Below are positions 1 to 8,296 of a stretch of 40,500 bases of DNA, piece after piece. The notes under the pieces are model-generated. The model worked only from the letters and a program-made list of their open reading frames with translations, did no database searches and was not told the origin of the DNA. The DNA lies in NCBI GenBank assembly GCA_003132205.1, contig PKWY01000033.1, positions 1 through 40,500 of the forward strand, given 5' to 3'. How positions within the stretch are numbered: the first letter of the stretch is position 1; every line of letters begins with the position of its first letter. The stretch is from Acidimicrobiaceae bacterium. GTDB lineage: Bacteria; Actinomycetota; Acidimicrobiia; Acidimicrobiales; RAAP-2. Both the position numbers and the translations under genes were made by a program.

Positions 1-160
1 TGCCCACCGAGATCACCGCCGCTGCCGACTGCTCAAGGCTGCTGCTGGATACCTGCAGCGTGACCACGATGAGGACGGCGAACGCGATGGCCAAGGCGAG
101 CCCAATCGATCGGGCCTTCTTCGCCCATACGCCGCGCAGCATGAACGCCAAATAGTCCAC
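1..160 (-). CDS. Putative FtsX/MacB-type ABC transporter permease, N-terminal part only
   Basis: Reading the minus strand from a GTG at 160 gives an open frame that runs off the left edge of the window (about 53 codons seen). The N-terminus has a short basic segment (LRGVWAKKARS) followed by one hydrophobic helix at about residues 19-36 and then a Ser-rich extracytoplasmic stretch. This resembles the first helix of FtsX/MacB-type permeases, where a cytoplasmic basic N-terminus leads into TM1 and a large periplasmic domain. A clear AGGAG lies 7 nt upstream of the GTG; an in-frame ATG at 142 is an alternative start. The family call rests only on this short segment, so it is tentative; any single-pass membrane protein could start this way. 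Confidence 0.5.
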   Translation of the reverse strand, partial: MDYLAFMLRGVWAKKARSIGLALAIAFAVLIVVTLQVSSSSLEQSAAAVISVG

Positions 161-602
161 CGTGCTTCTCCTGGGTCGTTAAATCGCCACGCCCTGTCGA
201 CGTATTCATACTCGTTCGCCCTCGGTCGCGGTAACTAGAGCCGTTAGTCCCTTCTCACTCGACTCGGCATCACCGCGGTGGCTACCGGCTCCGTTGCGTC
301 GGGCTCGTCAACGCGGTGGCCGTCGATGTGGCCCATCGAGAGTCGGACGTCATACATCGTTGGGAAGGTCGCGTGTCTCGAGGTGTCAGGCCACGCACGG
401 GCCGTCACGTGACACCGCGGGCCACCCGGTCGCGAGTTGCGTTGATCTCGCCACCGCGGTGAAGTCTCCCGCGATGGATGTTGATCTTGATGCGGTTCCA
501 AATCAGCGCAACTCCTCGCATCACCGCCATCGTGGATTGAGACCTAAGGTTGCTCCCGGCTGCGGCCGCGTTCACTCGCTCGACCCCAGTTTCTCGTAAC
601 CG
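161..602. other. Intergenic stretch, no supported gene
   Basis: This separates the permease start from the end of the secreted FnIII protein. Open frames exist on both strands (for example an 85-codon minus-strand frame at 244-501), but they have Arg/Pro/His-rich composition typical of antisense shadows in GC-rich DNA, and I recognise no domain. The upstream region of the permease probably lies in 165-240; no convincing promoter was seen. Confidence 0.4.
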
Positions 603-1328
603 TCAAGGTGCCCTAAAGGAAATAGGGGCGCTCGCCGAGTCACCACCGCCTGCGTTACCGGCACTGATTGCGCACGATTTCAGGTTCGATAACGACGTGC
701 CGCAGGTACCGCTACCGATCGTGCCAGTGACAACGTTGAAATTGGTCGACGGAAGCGTCCCGCTGGCGGTGATCGTCACTGGGGTGGCAGTAGCGATGTC
801 GCATCCGCTCTGCCCGTTGGCGCTCCCCATGCACTCGACCAGGTACACCTCATCATTTGGGGTGAAGCCCGTGCCGGACACCTTCACTGCCTCACCCTTC
901 GTCAAGTTGGTGGCGGGGGTCACAACCAACTTCGGTGACGTCGTCGTAGTCGGAGCTCTGGGTGTGACCTTGTTCGAAGTCTTCGATCTCGGGCCGGCCC
1001 CCACCGTATTCTTGGCAACCACGGTGAACGTATACGCCGTTCCATTTCGGAGCCCGGCGACCGTACACTTCGTCGCCTTGGTGGTGCACGTCCTGTTAGC
1101 CGGGTGCGACGTCACGACGTAACTCCTAATTGCGGCGCCACCGTTTGATGACGGCTTCGCCCAACTCACCGTTGCGGATGCGTTGGCAGCGGTGGCGTGA
1201 ACTGAGCGAGGAGCGGTGGGGTGCGAAATCTTGCTCGTGGCGCTTGCCGAAATTGGCACCGCCAGGGCGAGCGCTGCGAGAATTGAACCGATTGCCGCCG
1301 GATGCTTCCAGTGACTTCCATTCATCAT
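603..1328 (-). CDS. Secreted protein: fibronectin type III domain plus neocarzinostatin-like domain
   Basis: A 241-residue exported protein. Residues 1-30 form a Sec signal peptide (basic start, hydrophobic core, ASA cleavage region). Residues about 38-124 are a fibronectin type III domain (TAPRSVHATAAN start, SWAKPSSNGGAAI, GTAYTFTVVAKNTVG, typical Pro/Trp/Tyr spacing). A Thr-rich linker (126-131) leads to a C-terminal domain (about 134-240) that resembles the neocarzinostatin/macromomycin fold: VTPATNLTKGEAVKVSG, VYLVEC...CDIATATPV, then a Cys pair and API-F near the end. The four cysteines (166, 176, 209, 219) are spaced like the two disulfides of that family. It probably acts outside the cell, perhaps in binding or adhesion; no catalytic residues are seen. 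The start is the first of two adjacent ATGs; the GGGA upstream is weak. It stands alone with no operon partner. Confidence 0.8.
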   Translation of the reverse strand: MMNGSHWKHPAAIGSILAALALAVPISASATSKISHPTAPRSVHATAANASATVSWAKPSSNGGAAIRSYVVTSHPANRTCTTKATKCTVAGLRNGTAYTFTVVAKNTVGAGPRSKTSNKVTPRAPTTTTSPKLVVTPATNLTKGEAVKVSGTGFTPNDEVYLVECMGSANGQSGCDIATATPVTITASGTLPSTNFNVVTGTIGSGTCGTSLSNLKSCAISAGNAGGGDSASAPISFRAP

Positions 1329-1411
1329 GATGTCCCATTTCGTTTACTGATTATGTCCGGTCAAAGCAATTCCGACCATATCTTGGGCGACGAGGCCGAG
1401 TTTACGACGAC

Positions 1412-1759
1412 TTGATGAGTCGTAACGGGCGACGCCAAGGATTCAAGATCACAACCGTTCGCACCACGCCGACCTTGGAGGCCGACGAGTTGATCTCAAT
1501 CTTGAGCACCGAGCACCCCGTTCCGTATGACTGCGTGACGATTGTCGACGCGCCGGTGCGAGCGGGTCGAAACACCGAAGCGACTACCTGGTCACGCCAT
1601 GGTCTCGCGACGTCGGGCTTCCCCGAGTACTACCGCAGCGACCTTCGCTCTCGCCGGTCCGACATCCTCATCGCGCACGGCGACCTCAAGGGCCCGCGTG
1701 ATGCCGACGGCCCCACATCAACTCCGAACTCGACTAAACGCCCAGCGCACCAGGGTTAG
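1412..1759 (+). CDS. Unrecognised short ORF, possibly a gene fragment
   Basis: A 115-codon frame in an otherwise gene-poor stretch. Its central part (PVPYDCVTIVDAPVRAG ... SDILIAHGDLKGP) has a more protein-like composition than typical antisense shadows, with alternating hydrophobic strands. I do not recognise a family. There is no clear ribosome binding site, and the 3' end overlaps the end of a decayed regulator on the other strand. It may be the remains of a larger gene; it may also be non-coding. Confidence 0.2.
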   Translation: MMSRNGRRQGFKITTVRTTPTLEADELISILSTEHPVPYDCVTIVDAPVRAGRNTEATTWSRHGLATSGFPEYYRSDLRSRRSDILIAHGDLKGPRDADGPTSTPNSTKRPAHQG

Positions 1760-2144
1760 TGAGGCCGAATTGGTAGCCGGTGCCGGCAGAGGATTCCGCG
1801 ACCAGACTGAACCGATCGCCTCGAATGAAAGTGCGGCGCCATTCGATTGGATCCTTGTGCACGTTGGCGAGGCGATTGATAGCCAATGCCGCTTCGTCCG
1901 GTCCCATCCGCAAGAGCGCCCGGTCCTCCGGCGTTGGCACGACGGCGCGAATCTGCTCTCGACCCGTCGTCAGGCGAAGTCACGTCCGGCGGTGAAGTCC
2001 GTCGTAGAGCCCGGTGTGAGAGAAGTCCGCATCGAGTAGTGCAGATCCAAGATCTCCGTCGACGACTTGCGGGCTTGTCGAGGGGCTGTCCCGGTTCTCC
2101 ACTACATGGCGCGAGTTCTCATCGAAGCGGAGATTAGAAGCCTC
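1734..2144 (-). pseudogene. Remnant of a GntR/HutC-type regulator (UTRA domain), interrupted by a stop
   Basis: One minus-strand frame carries a recognisable UTRA effector domain. It runs from about 2144 (after a stop at 2145-2147) through SHTGLYDGLHRRT, is interrupted by an in-frame TGA at 1980-1982, and continues with LTTGREQIRAVVPTPEDRAL, then ANVHKDPIEWRRTFIRGDRF, to a stop at 1734. The last motif (W-R/S-x-x-x-x-R-G-D-R) is characteristic of the end of UTRA domains in HutC-type GntR regulators. The N-terminal winged-helix DNA-binding domain is missing. The residual 68-codon frame after the stop (GTG at 1940) is unlikely to make a functional regulator. The neighbouring stretch is also decayed, which fits loss of the whole gene. 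Confidence 0.65.
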
Positions 2145-2373
2145 TCAGGCGCGAAGTCGTTTGGCGTGCCCTAACGAGTATTCATCCCTCGGTCCGACTT
2201 GCGCGACGTGAGCCAGATTAGACACCCCTGGCTCCAAGCAGGCGAGGGGACTCGCGATCGGGCTTTTGTGGCGAGGTTCCTGTTGAAGACGGCGAGGTAG
2301 ACCCCGCAGAAAACGAATCAGAGCATTACAAAACTGAACGACATCTCAAGTGGACCAACCCATTACGAAGTAG

Positions 2374-2613
2374 TCTCAGCAACAGCCCACTGCAGCTCTC
2401 AGGTGGGGAATTTCGATGATCGAGAGTGGGGAATTTCCGGAATCCTCGTCATCATTCAAGGAAGAGCGGCCCGAAATCGCGTGGTACAAGGTAGTTGGGA
2501 TGAGAAACATCGTCACCCACGAATACGCCACCGTAGATCCTTCAGTGGTCTGGGCAGCGCTTGAGCACGATTTCCCGACGATCGATCGAAGCGTCTTTGG
2601 CGGCGAAAGATAA
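2374..2613 (+). pseudogene. C-terminal fragment of a HepT-like (DUF86) toxin
   Basis: The frame opens after a stop at 2371-2373; the first ATG is at 2416. The sequence KEERPEIAWYKVVGMRNIV followed by THEY contains the HepT signature R-x4-H-x-Y (R-NIVT-H-E-Y) and the usual flanking features: P-E/D-I-x-W before it, and VDPSVVWAALEHDFP after it. HepT proteins of HepT/MntA toxin-antitoxin pairs are normally 110-140 residues; here only about 66-80 remain and the first helices are missing. No MNT nucleotidyltransferase antitoxin is visible beside it. It is most likely an inactive remnant, although the RNase/ligand motif itself is intact. Confidence 0.65.
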
Positions 2614-3071
2614 TTGGAACATCGTCGTCGACGCAGCAGGCCGGATTCGACGCATTTGCCAAGAGGATCGGACGCCGGCCAAAGCCGTGGCCGAGGTTCA
2701 GCCGATGGGCAGCACCGACGCTTGTGTTTCGTCATCACACACGCCCTGCGAGACGGCCAAACAGGCCTCATTGTAGGCCTCATATTTCTGCATCACCACG
2801 AAACCAGAGCGACACAGATCAACACCAATTCACTTAAAACATAGGGTTTCTTCGACGAGACCGACGCGGCACAACCATTCGAAACTTTCTGTTAATCCCA
2901 AGGTGCGAGACTCGGTCGGCCCACTGCACACTAGATCCCACAAAATGGCCTTCAAGGACTTTTAGAGCATTCTCGCTCCATATGTCCGGATAAGACCCAC
3001 GCCTTACCCGACTGCGCAGCCAAGATGCGCAGCCAATTCAATTGAAGTTACGTGCTACTGACGTCGGTGCC
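2614..3071. other. Intergenic stretch, nothing recognised
   Basis: No open frame with a recognisable domain, no tRNA-like cloverleaf and no strong terminator hairpin were found here. It separates the HepT-like fragment from the end of the small basic protein gene. Confidence 0.35.
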
Positions 3072-3188
3072 TCACTCGCCGAGTAGACCCTTCTTCGATT
3101 CCTTCTTGGCGTGCTTCTCGTTGCGCTTTTCCTTCAACGACTTACCGACCTTCTTGGCGTTGTGTTGGTTCGGTGATTTATCGGCCAT
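3072..3188 (-). CDS. Small Lys-rich basic protein (38 aa)
   Basis: Minus-strand ATG at 3188 to TGA at 3072-3074 encodes 38 residues beginning MADKSPNQHNAKKVGKSLKE and ending KKGLLGE. It has an excellent Shine-Dalgarno (GGAGGAG, 6 nt spacing), much better than those of neighbouring frames. Similar short, charged MADKSP-x-x-x-KKxGKSLKEKR proteins recur in Actinobacteria as uncharacterised conserved proteins. About a third of residues are Lys/Arg, no membrane segment or Cys is present, and it is probably a disordered cytoplasmic or nucleic-acid-associated protein. Function unknown. The opposite strand has a longer frame across the same bases, but that one has no ribosome binding site. Confidence 0.75.
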   Translation of the reverse strand: MADKSPNQHNAKKVGKSLKEKRNEKHAKKESKKGLLGE

Positions 3189-3938
3189 TGTGACTCCTCC
3201 AGTACGCGACGTCATTGTTGACGGCGTCGAGATCACACTCTGTGAGCGACCACCGATGAGGTCGTTTGACTTCGAGGGGCAACTCTCCCATTTGGGATCT
3301 CATCACCGACCTTAATCACTACCCACCACCGTCAGGCCCCTTCGGCGCGATTCAGACGATTCGCGGTCCGCGTTGAGAATGGTGAAGCCTCAACTAGCAA
3401 TACGATCAACCTTCAATTCGTAATTCGAACGACGCGCCATCCGAGTTTTCAAACCGCATAACCCCGACGACGCCAGAACCGAGTTCATGTGGCCAATTTT
3501 GTAGCCTAAGGCCAAGATTCGAGAGGACATCTGCGGACGTCGGTGGATGAATCAATGCCCTTGACCAGGAGAGATGGATGGAAAGGGACGCGCTCGGATG
3601 GGTCAGATTGGCTCCCAAGGTGCCGGGATCGAGACCCCAGCGGCCCACCAGATCGTCATGATCAAGCAAGTCAAGTGGGTGTGCGCCCGTCCGGTCGTGA
3701 GCGGGGTGGTTGAAGAGCCACTCAAGAGAGTGTCCGCCTCGCCCACCACTGCATTTGCTTCACCGCCGCTCCGACGGAAGTATCACACCACAGTCCCCGT
3801 CGATATCAAAGTGCTATCCCCCGGAGCCGGCGACACTTCAGCGAACCAAACCAGACCCGCACCATGATGTAGTCAACTGCAGTGACGCTGTTCGACCCGC
3901 GACTCAATCGGTACGCGGGCCGAACGGTCCCGTTGTGA
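3189..3938. other. Intergenic stretch carrying one copy of a 34-bp repeat
   Basis: Several short frames occur on both strands, including an 87-codon minus frame at 3406-3669 whose start reads DHDDLVGRWGLDPGTLG; none shows a domain or good ribosome binding site. Residues of the type GRxGLDPGTL commonly arise where annotated frames read antisense across tRNA-like T-arm sequence, so I do not call this a gene. The stretch holds the left copy of the 34-bp repeat (3616-3649). Confidence 0.35.
3616..3649 (+). repeat. 34-bp direct repeat, copy A (partner at 14187-14220)
   Basis: Bases 3616-3649 match 14187-14220 in the same orientation at 30 of 34 positions without gaps; differences are at 3623, 3634, 3638 and 3639. 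The core GGGATCGAG-x-CCC followed by GCGGCCCACC recalls the T-arm and acceptor end of a tRNA, but the stem is only 3 bp and T54 is replaced by A, so it is not a functional tRNA. Confidence 0.6.
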
Positions 3939-5369
3939 CTACTCGACGTCGAGGTCGTACAGTTCGGCACCTTCCAAGAGCCCCGGGGCGTCGCGGATGA
4001 TCTCGGGCTTGCGTATCGCGAGCACGGCCGTGTAGATGACACCGGCGAGCAGCAGACCGATCGTCACGTACGGCAAGTACTTATAGGGCGGCTGCTGTCC
4101 CGGCTGTAGTGCGCCGTAGACAGGGACCAACAGAATGAGAAAGCCAACCACCGGGACGGCGAAACGCATCACGAACCGCTTCACACCGGCTTGCCGATCG
4201 TTCTTGAACCAGTGGACGATAAGCGAAAAGTTGGCCGCCAAGTACATCGTGATGATACCCAGGATGCCCAGCGTCGTCAAGAAGCCGACGGCGAGACCGG
4301 GGTTCGTGAACCACGTCGAACCCACGCCGATGACGATGCTCGGCGCGACGAAGGCGATCGCCGCCCGTGACGGCGTCTTGTACTTGCTCGAGATCTTGGC
4401 TAGTTTCCGGCTCCACAGGCCACTGCGCGCACCGCCGAAGACGACACGGGCGACCTGGGTGTTGGCCGCGACGTAGGACGACGTGACACTGGTCAGGAAG
4501 ATCCAGATGATCAGCGGCGCGAAGACCGATGCGTACTTCGCGGCAGCCGTGTGGAACGGGTTGGGGTCGGCGATGATGGCGGCCACGTGCGAGGGGCCGA
4601 ACGCCGTGACCAGCGCCCAGGAGCCAAGTACGTAGATGGTGCCACTCACGAGAACCGTCAGCAAGAGTGCTCGTGGCACGTTCTTCGTCGGGTCCCGGGT
4701 CTCCTCGGCCAACGGCGCGGCGGCCTCGAAACCGCCGAAGGACCAGATGGCCCAGCCGAGCGCCAACAGCGTGCTCTTCGAACCGCCGGGCCAGGTGAAG
4801 GGTGCCGACGTGATGCCTTGGGGACCGCCGTGGGCGAGGAAGACAATGCTCATCACGATTAGCAGGATCGCCTCGAAAACGTACAGGATGTAGGAGAGCT
4901 TGACGCCGAACTTCAATCCGACGACGACCGGTACCGTCACGAGCACACCGTAAAGGATCGTCACGATCTGCGTGATGCCCCAGATGTGCGAGTTACCCAG
5001 CAGGTTCGAGACTATGTAGCTGCCGACGAAGATGTAGATGCCCCCGAAGGAGATCACGTAGCCCAGGATGGCTATCACCCCGATCGCAGTGGAGGTCCTC
5101 GCCCCGATGGTCTTGGCGATATAGGTCAGGAACGATCCCGAACTCGGATAGACCGCCGAGAACTGCGCCAGCGAACTGGCCGTCGCGGCGACTGCCACCA
5201 TCGCGATGAGGAACATCAGCGGAACCGCCGCCCCCGCCAACGAGGCGATGAGCCCCGTTGAGAAGAACAGGTTGAACGCCGGTGCCACCATGGCCAGGCC
5301 TGGGATGAGAACGCCCGCCAGGCCGATTTGACCTCGGCCGAGCGTCCCCGGTGTGGTATCGCTACTCAT
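3939..5369 (-). CDS. APC-superfamily amino-acid permease
   Basis: A 476-residue polytopic membrane protein with about 12 hydrophobic segments and a short cytoplasmic tail (ending YDLDVE). The N-terminal motif GLAGVLIPGLAMVAPAFNLF in TM1 and the conserved SFGGFEAAAPLAEETRDP segment around TM6 are typical of the APC/AAT family, in which these unwound helices bind substrate amine and carboxylate. It likely imports an amino acid or small amine by proton symport. The ATG at 5369 is chosen over an upstream in-frame one because AGGGGGAG lies just before it. It overlaps the stop of the alpha/beta hydrolase by 8 bp (ATGAGTAG), so the two are translationally coupled. It is the last gene of a four-gene operon with an M20 hydrolase and a GntR regulator, which suggests the permease imports the substrate or product of those hydrolases. 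The exact substrate cannot be read from the sequence. Confidence 0.88.
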   Translation of the reverse strand: MSSDTTPGTLGRGQIGLAGVLIPGLAMVAPAFNLFFSTGLIASLAGAAVPLMFLIAMVAVAATASSLAQFSAVYPSSGSFLTYIAKTIGARTSTAIGVIAILGYVISFGGIYIFVGSYIVSNLLGNSHIWGITQIVTILYGVLVTVPVVVGLKFGVKLSYILYVFEAILLIVMSIVFLAHGGPQGITSAPFTWPGGSKSTLLALGWAIWSFGGFEAAAPLAEETRDPTKNVPRALLLTVLVSGTIYVLGSWALVTAFGPSHVAAIIADPNPFHTAAAKYASVFAPLIIWIFLTSVTSSYVAANTQVARVVFGGARSGLWSRKLAKISSKYKTPSRAAIAFVAPSIVIGVGSTWFTNPGLAVGFLTTLGILGIITMYLAANFSLIVHWFKNDRQAGVKRFVMRFAVPVVGFLILLVPVYGALQPGQQPPYKYLPYVTIGLLLAGVIYTAVLAIRKPEIIRDAPGLLEGAELYDLDVE

Positions 5370-6177
5370 TGTTTTCTCCCCCTTCGGAAGTCTTGATGAA
5401 ACTGATGAACTGCTCATTGAACGGATCCGGGTGTTCCCAGATGCACCCGTGCCCGCCCCTGGTGGTCCTGAACTCGGAGCCTGGTAGCAATTCGTGCAGC
5501 GTCTTGGACAGGTGCACCGGTATCAGGATGTCCTCCTCACCGGCCAGGACTAGGGTGCGCACGGTGATCTGGTGGAGCCGGTCAGTCGTGTCGTGGTGAC
5601 GGATGGAGTGGAGTTGGGCCAAGTAGGCGGGGGTCGGCTGGTTCATGTAGGCCATAGCCGTCTCAAACTCGGCGAGTTCGTCTTGACGAGTGACGAAGAA
5701 TTCCTGGGTGAAGGCCCATAGGGATACGTCGCGCATCACCGCGGGCACACCCAACACGGGCGCCATGTCGGCCCACAGTGAGAACATGCGAGAACAGAAC
5801 GGGCCCGGCGCCGCATAGGTGCAGGCCAGGGTGAGGCTGCGCAGGTCGTCGGGGTAGGCGAGCGCGTACTCCTGGGCGATCATGCCGCCCATCGAGACAC
5901 CCATCAGGTGGAAGTCGGTGATTCCGAGGTGGGCGACGAGGGCCCGGGCGTCCTGAGCGAAGAGGGCTGTCGTGTAGGGACCGGCGGGCTTCGAGCTCTC
6001 GCCGATCCCGCGGTTGTCGAATCGCAGCACCCGGTAGCCGGCCGCCAGCAAGGCGTCCACCTGGTACACCCAGGTGAGTAGGTCGTCGGCGAGTCCGTTA
6101 ATCAGGACGACGGTCTCTGGTCCGTCCCCCTCCAACAGGTAGTTGAGGTCGACGTCGTTGACGTGGGCAAATGGCAT
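5362..6177 (-). CDS. Alpha/beta hydrolase fold protein
   Basis: A 271-residue cytoplasmic hydrolase of normal family length with no signal peptide. It shows the full alpha/beta hydrolase set: oxyanion region LINGLADDLLTW (about 25-36), RFDNRGIGESSKP (52-64), nucleophile elbow G-V-S95-M-G-G, acid D216 in LAGEEDILIP, and histidine H243 in RGGHG. The sequence style resembles the 3-oxoadipate enol-lactonase/haloperoxidase-like branch, but these also include many esterases and amide hydrolases, so the substrate is unknown. The start has an AGGAGGAATC ribosome binding site immediately upstream. It lies 8 bp after the GntR gene and overlaps the permease gene. The context suggests it opens a lactone or cleaves an ester or amide in a pathway controlled by the adjacent GntR protein. 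Confidence 0.85.
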   Translation of the reverse strand: MPFAHVNDVDLNYLLEGDGPETVVLINGLADDLLTWVYQVDALLAAGYRVLRFDNRGIGESSKPAGPYTTALFAQDARALVAHLGITDFHLMGVSMGGMIAQEYALAYPDDLRSLTLACTYAAPGPFCSRMFSLWADMAPVLGVPAVMRDVSLWAFTQEFFVTRQDELAEFETAMAYMNQPTPAYLAQLHSIRHHDTTDRLHQITVRTLVLAGEEDILIPVHLSKTLHELLPGSEFRTTRGGHGCIWEHPDPFNEQFISFIKTSEGGENNE

Positions 6178-6185
6178 GATTCCTC

Positions 6186-7013
6186 CTAAGCAGTTCTTGG
6201 TTGTTGACTCTTGCGAGGCTTCTGCGCCTGGCGATGCCGGTCCGATGCCGGCTCATCGTCGACCGTCGAGATGAGCCGCTTGAGGATGTCCTCGGAGAGG
6301 TGAAAGTGCTCCGCGGCGAGGTCGGCGGCGAGGTCGGCGTCGCCCGCGATCACCGCGGCCGCGAGGAGCGGGTGCTGATGCAGAGCCCTTTCGCGTAGGA
6401 GCGGCGAGTAAGGCTCCATCCCGAAGCCCAGACTCACCTCGCCCCGGATGCGGTACGTCAGCCCCTCGAGCATCGGGTTGTGCGTGGCGCGATTGATCGC
6501 GAGGTGCAGGTCCCGGTCGGCCAGACCCGACGATTGCCGGTCGTTCCCCGCGGCGGCGTAGGCGTCGACCGCCCGCTGGATGTGCTCAATGTCGCTGTCG
6601 TCGCGACGCTCGGCCGCGGTGCGCGCCACCATCGACTCGACCAACGAGCGAAGGTCCAGGAGCTGGTTGAGGCGCTGGCGCTCGGGCACGAGGACCCGAC
6701 GCACGATCGCCTTGGTGTCGGCCGACCATTGGGTCTCGATGAAGGTACCGCCGCTGCGACCCCGCCTGATCGAGACGTACCCCGACGCGGCGAGTCGCTG
6801 GAGCGCCTCTCGGACGACGCCGCGACCTACGTTCAACATTGTGGCCAGTTCACGCTCGGGGGGAAGCTTTTGACCCGGGACGAACTCACCAAGGGCGATG
6901 GCCGTGACGAGGCGGTCCGCCAAGCGCTCGCCCGCGTTCTGCATCGGTAGCGGCTCCAGCAGTCCAGAGACCATGTCGAGATGATCGGCGACGTCGCGGG
7001 GCTCGTCCATCAC
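6186..7013 (-). CDS. GntR-family transcriptional regulator (FadR/FCD subfamily)
   Basis: A 275-residue regulator. Residues about 28-96 are the GntR winged helix (GERLADRLVTAIALGEFVPG, LPPERELATMLNVGRGVVRE, wing RRGRSGGTFI). Residues about 113-245 are the all-helical FCD ligand domain, with the expected metal/carboxylate-binding residues D166 and H170 (DRDLHLAIN), H214 (HPLLAAAVIAGD) and H236. The last 25 residues are basic and poorly conserved. The start is a GTG at 7013 overlapping the M20 stop (GTGA) with AAGG upstream; the next codon is ATG and could also be used. Lying inside the operon between the hydrolase genes, it probably represses its own operon and is released by an organic acid or amino acid. 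A short inverted repeat before the first gene (8297-8311) is a candidate operator. Confidence 0.9.
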   Translation of the reverse strand: MMDEPRDVADHLDMVSGLLEPLPMQNAGERLADRLVTAIALGEFVPGQKLPPERELATMLNVGRGVVREALQRLAASGYVSIRRGRSGGTFIETQWSADTKAIVRRVLVPERQRLNQLLDLRSLVESMVARTAAERRDDSDIEHIQRAVDAYAAAGNDRQSSGLADRDLHLAINRATHNPMLEGLTYRIRGEVSLGFGMEPYSPLLRERALHQHPLLAAAVIAGDADLAADLAAEHFHLSEDILKRLISTVDDEPASDRHRQAQKPRKSQQPRTA

Positions 7014-8281
7014 CGGCTACCTTGCTCGACGCTCTCGCCGAAGTAGTTCAGGATGAACCTCGCCAGCGTCGCAGCCCCGGCCTCGATCGAGGCCAATTCC
7101 ACACACTCGTCCGAGCCGTGCATGTTCCTCACCACCGGACCGAAGCAGAGTGCAGGCACCCCGAGTTGGTTCATGTAGAAGCGCGCATCCGTGGTACTGC
7201 CCAGCACCTCGGTCTCCGGAGCCGTTCCGTGCACGTCTGCGTGCGCCGTGACCACACCCTGGACGAGGGGATGATCGTCGGCGAGGTGGTAGGCCTGCGC
7301 CTTGAATCCATGGAGCGACACGTCGAATTCTGGATCGCCCGCGGACTTCAGCACGTTGCCGACGAGGGCGCGCACTTCGGCGAGGATCTCCGCGTCGTTG
7401 ATCTCATTGGGGTGGCCAACCCTCACTTGGATCTCGGCGACGGCCGGCACGCTAGAGGGCCATTCACCCAGTCGGATCACACCTACGTTGACGTTGTAGG
7501 GCCGCGCGATCGAGTCAAACGGAGCAAGTGGCTGCTTGTTGTAGATCTCCTCGAGCCGACCGAAGCCGTCGATCAGCGTCGACACCACCTGGGCCGGCGA
7601 GGCGAGACGGTCTGAGCTCTCCGCGTGACCGCCACCGAATCGAATCGCGACCTTGACCCACGTGATGGCCACCCCACCCAGGAGGATCTTGAGGTCGGTG
7701 GGTTCGGGCAACACGACCGCATCAGCGGTGACGCCGGCGCGCACGGCGGCCAAGGTGCCGTTGCCCGTGCACTCCTCCTCGATGACCGAGAGGAACGAGA
7801 GGTTCCGTCGACCGGCCGTCGCGCCGAGACGCCAGAGAGCCCGCAGGGCCAGGACGGCCATCGCGAAACCACCCTTCATGTCACCGGCACCGCGACCGTA
7901 GAGCCATCCGTCACGGACGACGGCGTCGAATGGGTCGCTCGACCACGTTTCGTGATTCGCCGGCACGACGTCAATGTGTCCGTTCAGCATCAGCGATCGC
8001 CCACCATCGTGCGGCATCCTCGCCAGCACGTCGAATCGCCCCTCGTACGATCCCGCGGGAACTCCCGCCAGTTCGTCGTCGCCGATCGACTCCGGTACCG
8101 CGAGGCGCTCCACGTCAAAGCCCAGTTCGGTGAGTGTCGACTCCACCAACTCTTGGGCCGCTCGCTCCTCGCCCCTCAACGAGGGGCGCGCCACGAGCGA
8201 CGACAGGAACTCAAAGGCGCGTGGCGCCTCGGCAGACACGGCGTCGCGCAACTCAGCGTTCGAGATTTGGATGTCCCTCAC
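7010..8281 (-). CDS. M20-family metallo-amidohydrolase (ArgE/DapE-like deacylase)
   Basis: A 423-residue zinc hydrolase of the acetylornithine deacetylase/succinyl-diaminopimelate desuccinylase/carboxypeptidase G2 group. Metal ligands and catalytic residues are in place: H102 and D104 in GHIDVVP, bridging D134 in YGRGAGDMKGG, general base E168/E169 in SVIEEECTGNG, E193 in PEPTD, and H388 in RNMHGSDE. The dimerisation/lid domain (about 205-325) carries the usual GGGHAESSDR segment. It would hydrolyse an N-acyl or N-carbamoyl amino acid, or a small peptide, in the cytoplasm. It is the first gene of the operon with the GntR regulator, alpha/beta hydrolase and APC permease. The GTG start follows GGGGGG with short spacing. 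Because ArgE, DapE and many N-acyl-amino-acid deacylases share these motifs, and no Arg or Lys biosynthesis genes are nearby, a catabolic deacylase is favoured. Confidence 0.88.
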   Translation of the reverse strand: MRDIQISNAELRDAVSAEAPRAFEFLSSLVARPSLRGEERAAQELVESTLTELGFDVERLAVPESIGDDELAGVPAGSYEGRFDVLARMPHDGGRSLMLNGHIDVVPANHETWSSDPFDAVVRDGWLYGRGAGDMKGGFAMAVLALRALWRLGATAGRRNLSFLSVIEEECTGNGTLAAVRAGVTADAVVLPEPTDLKILLGGVAITWVKVAIRFGGGHAESSDRLASPAQVVSTLIDGFGRLEEIYNKQPLAPFDSIARPYNVNVGVIRLGEWPSSVPAVAEIQVRVGHPNEINDAEILAEVRALVGNVLKSAGDPEFDVSLHGFKAQAYHLADDHPLVQGVVTAHADVHGTAPETEVLGSTTDARFYMNQLGVPALCFGPVVRNMHGSDECVELASIEAGAATLARFILNYFGESVEQGSR

Positions 8282-8296
8282 GTCCCCCCCTTAAAA

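Noticed and set aside
3616..3649. Possible tRNA 3' end
   Set aside because: The T-stem pairs over only 3 bp, T54 is missing and no D-arm or anticodon arm could be found upstream.
3406..3669. 87-codon minus-strand frame starting DHDDLVGRWGLDPGTLG, which could be read as a helix-turn-helix protein
   Set aside because: The phrase arises from the 34-bp tRNA-like repeat read antisense; the rest shows no domain and there is no ribosome binding site.
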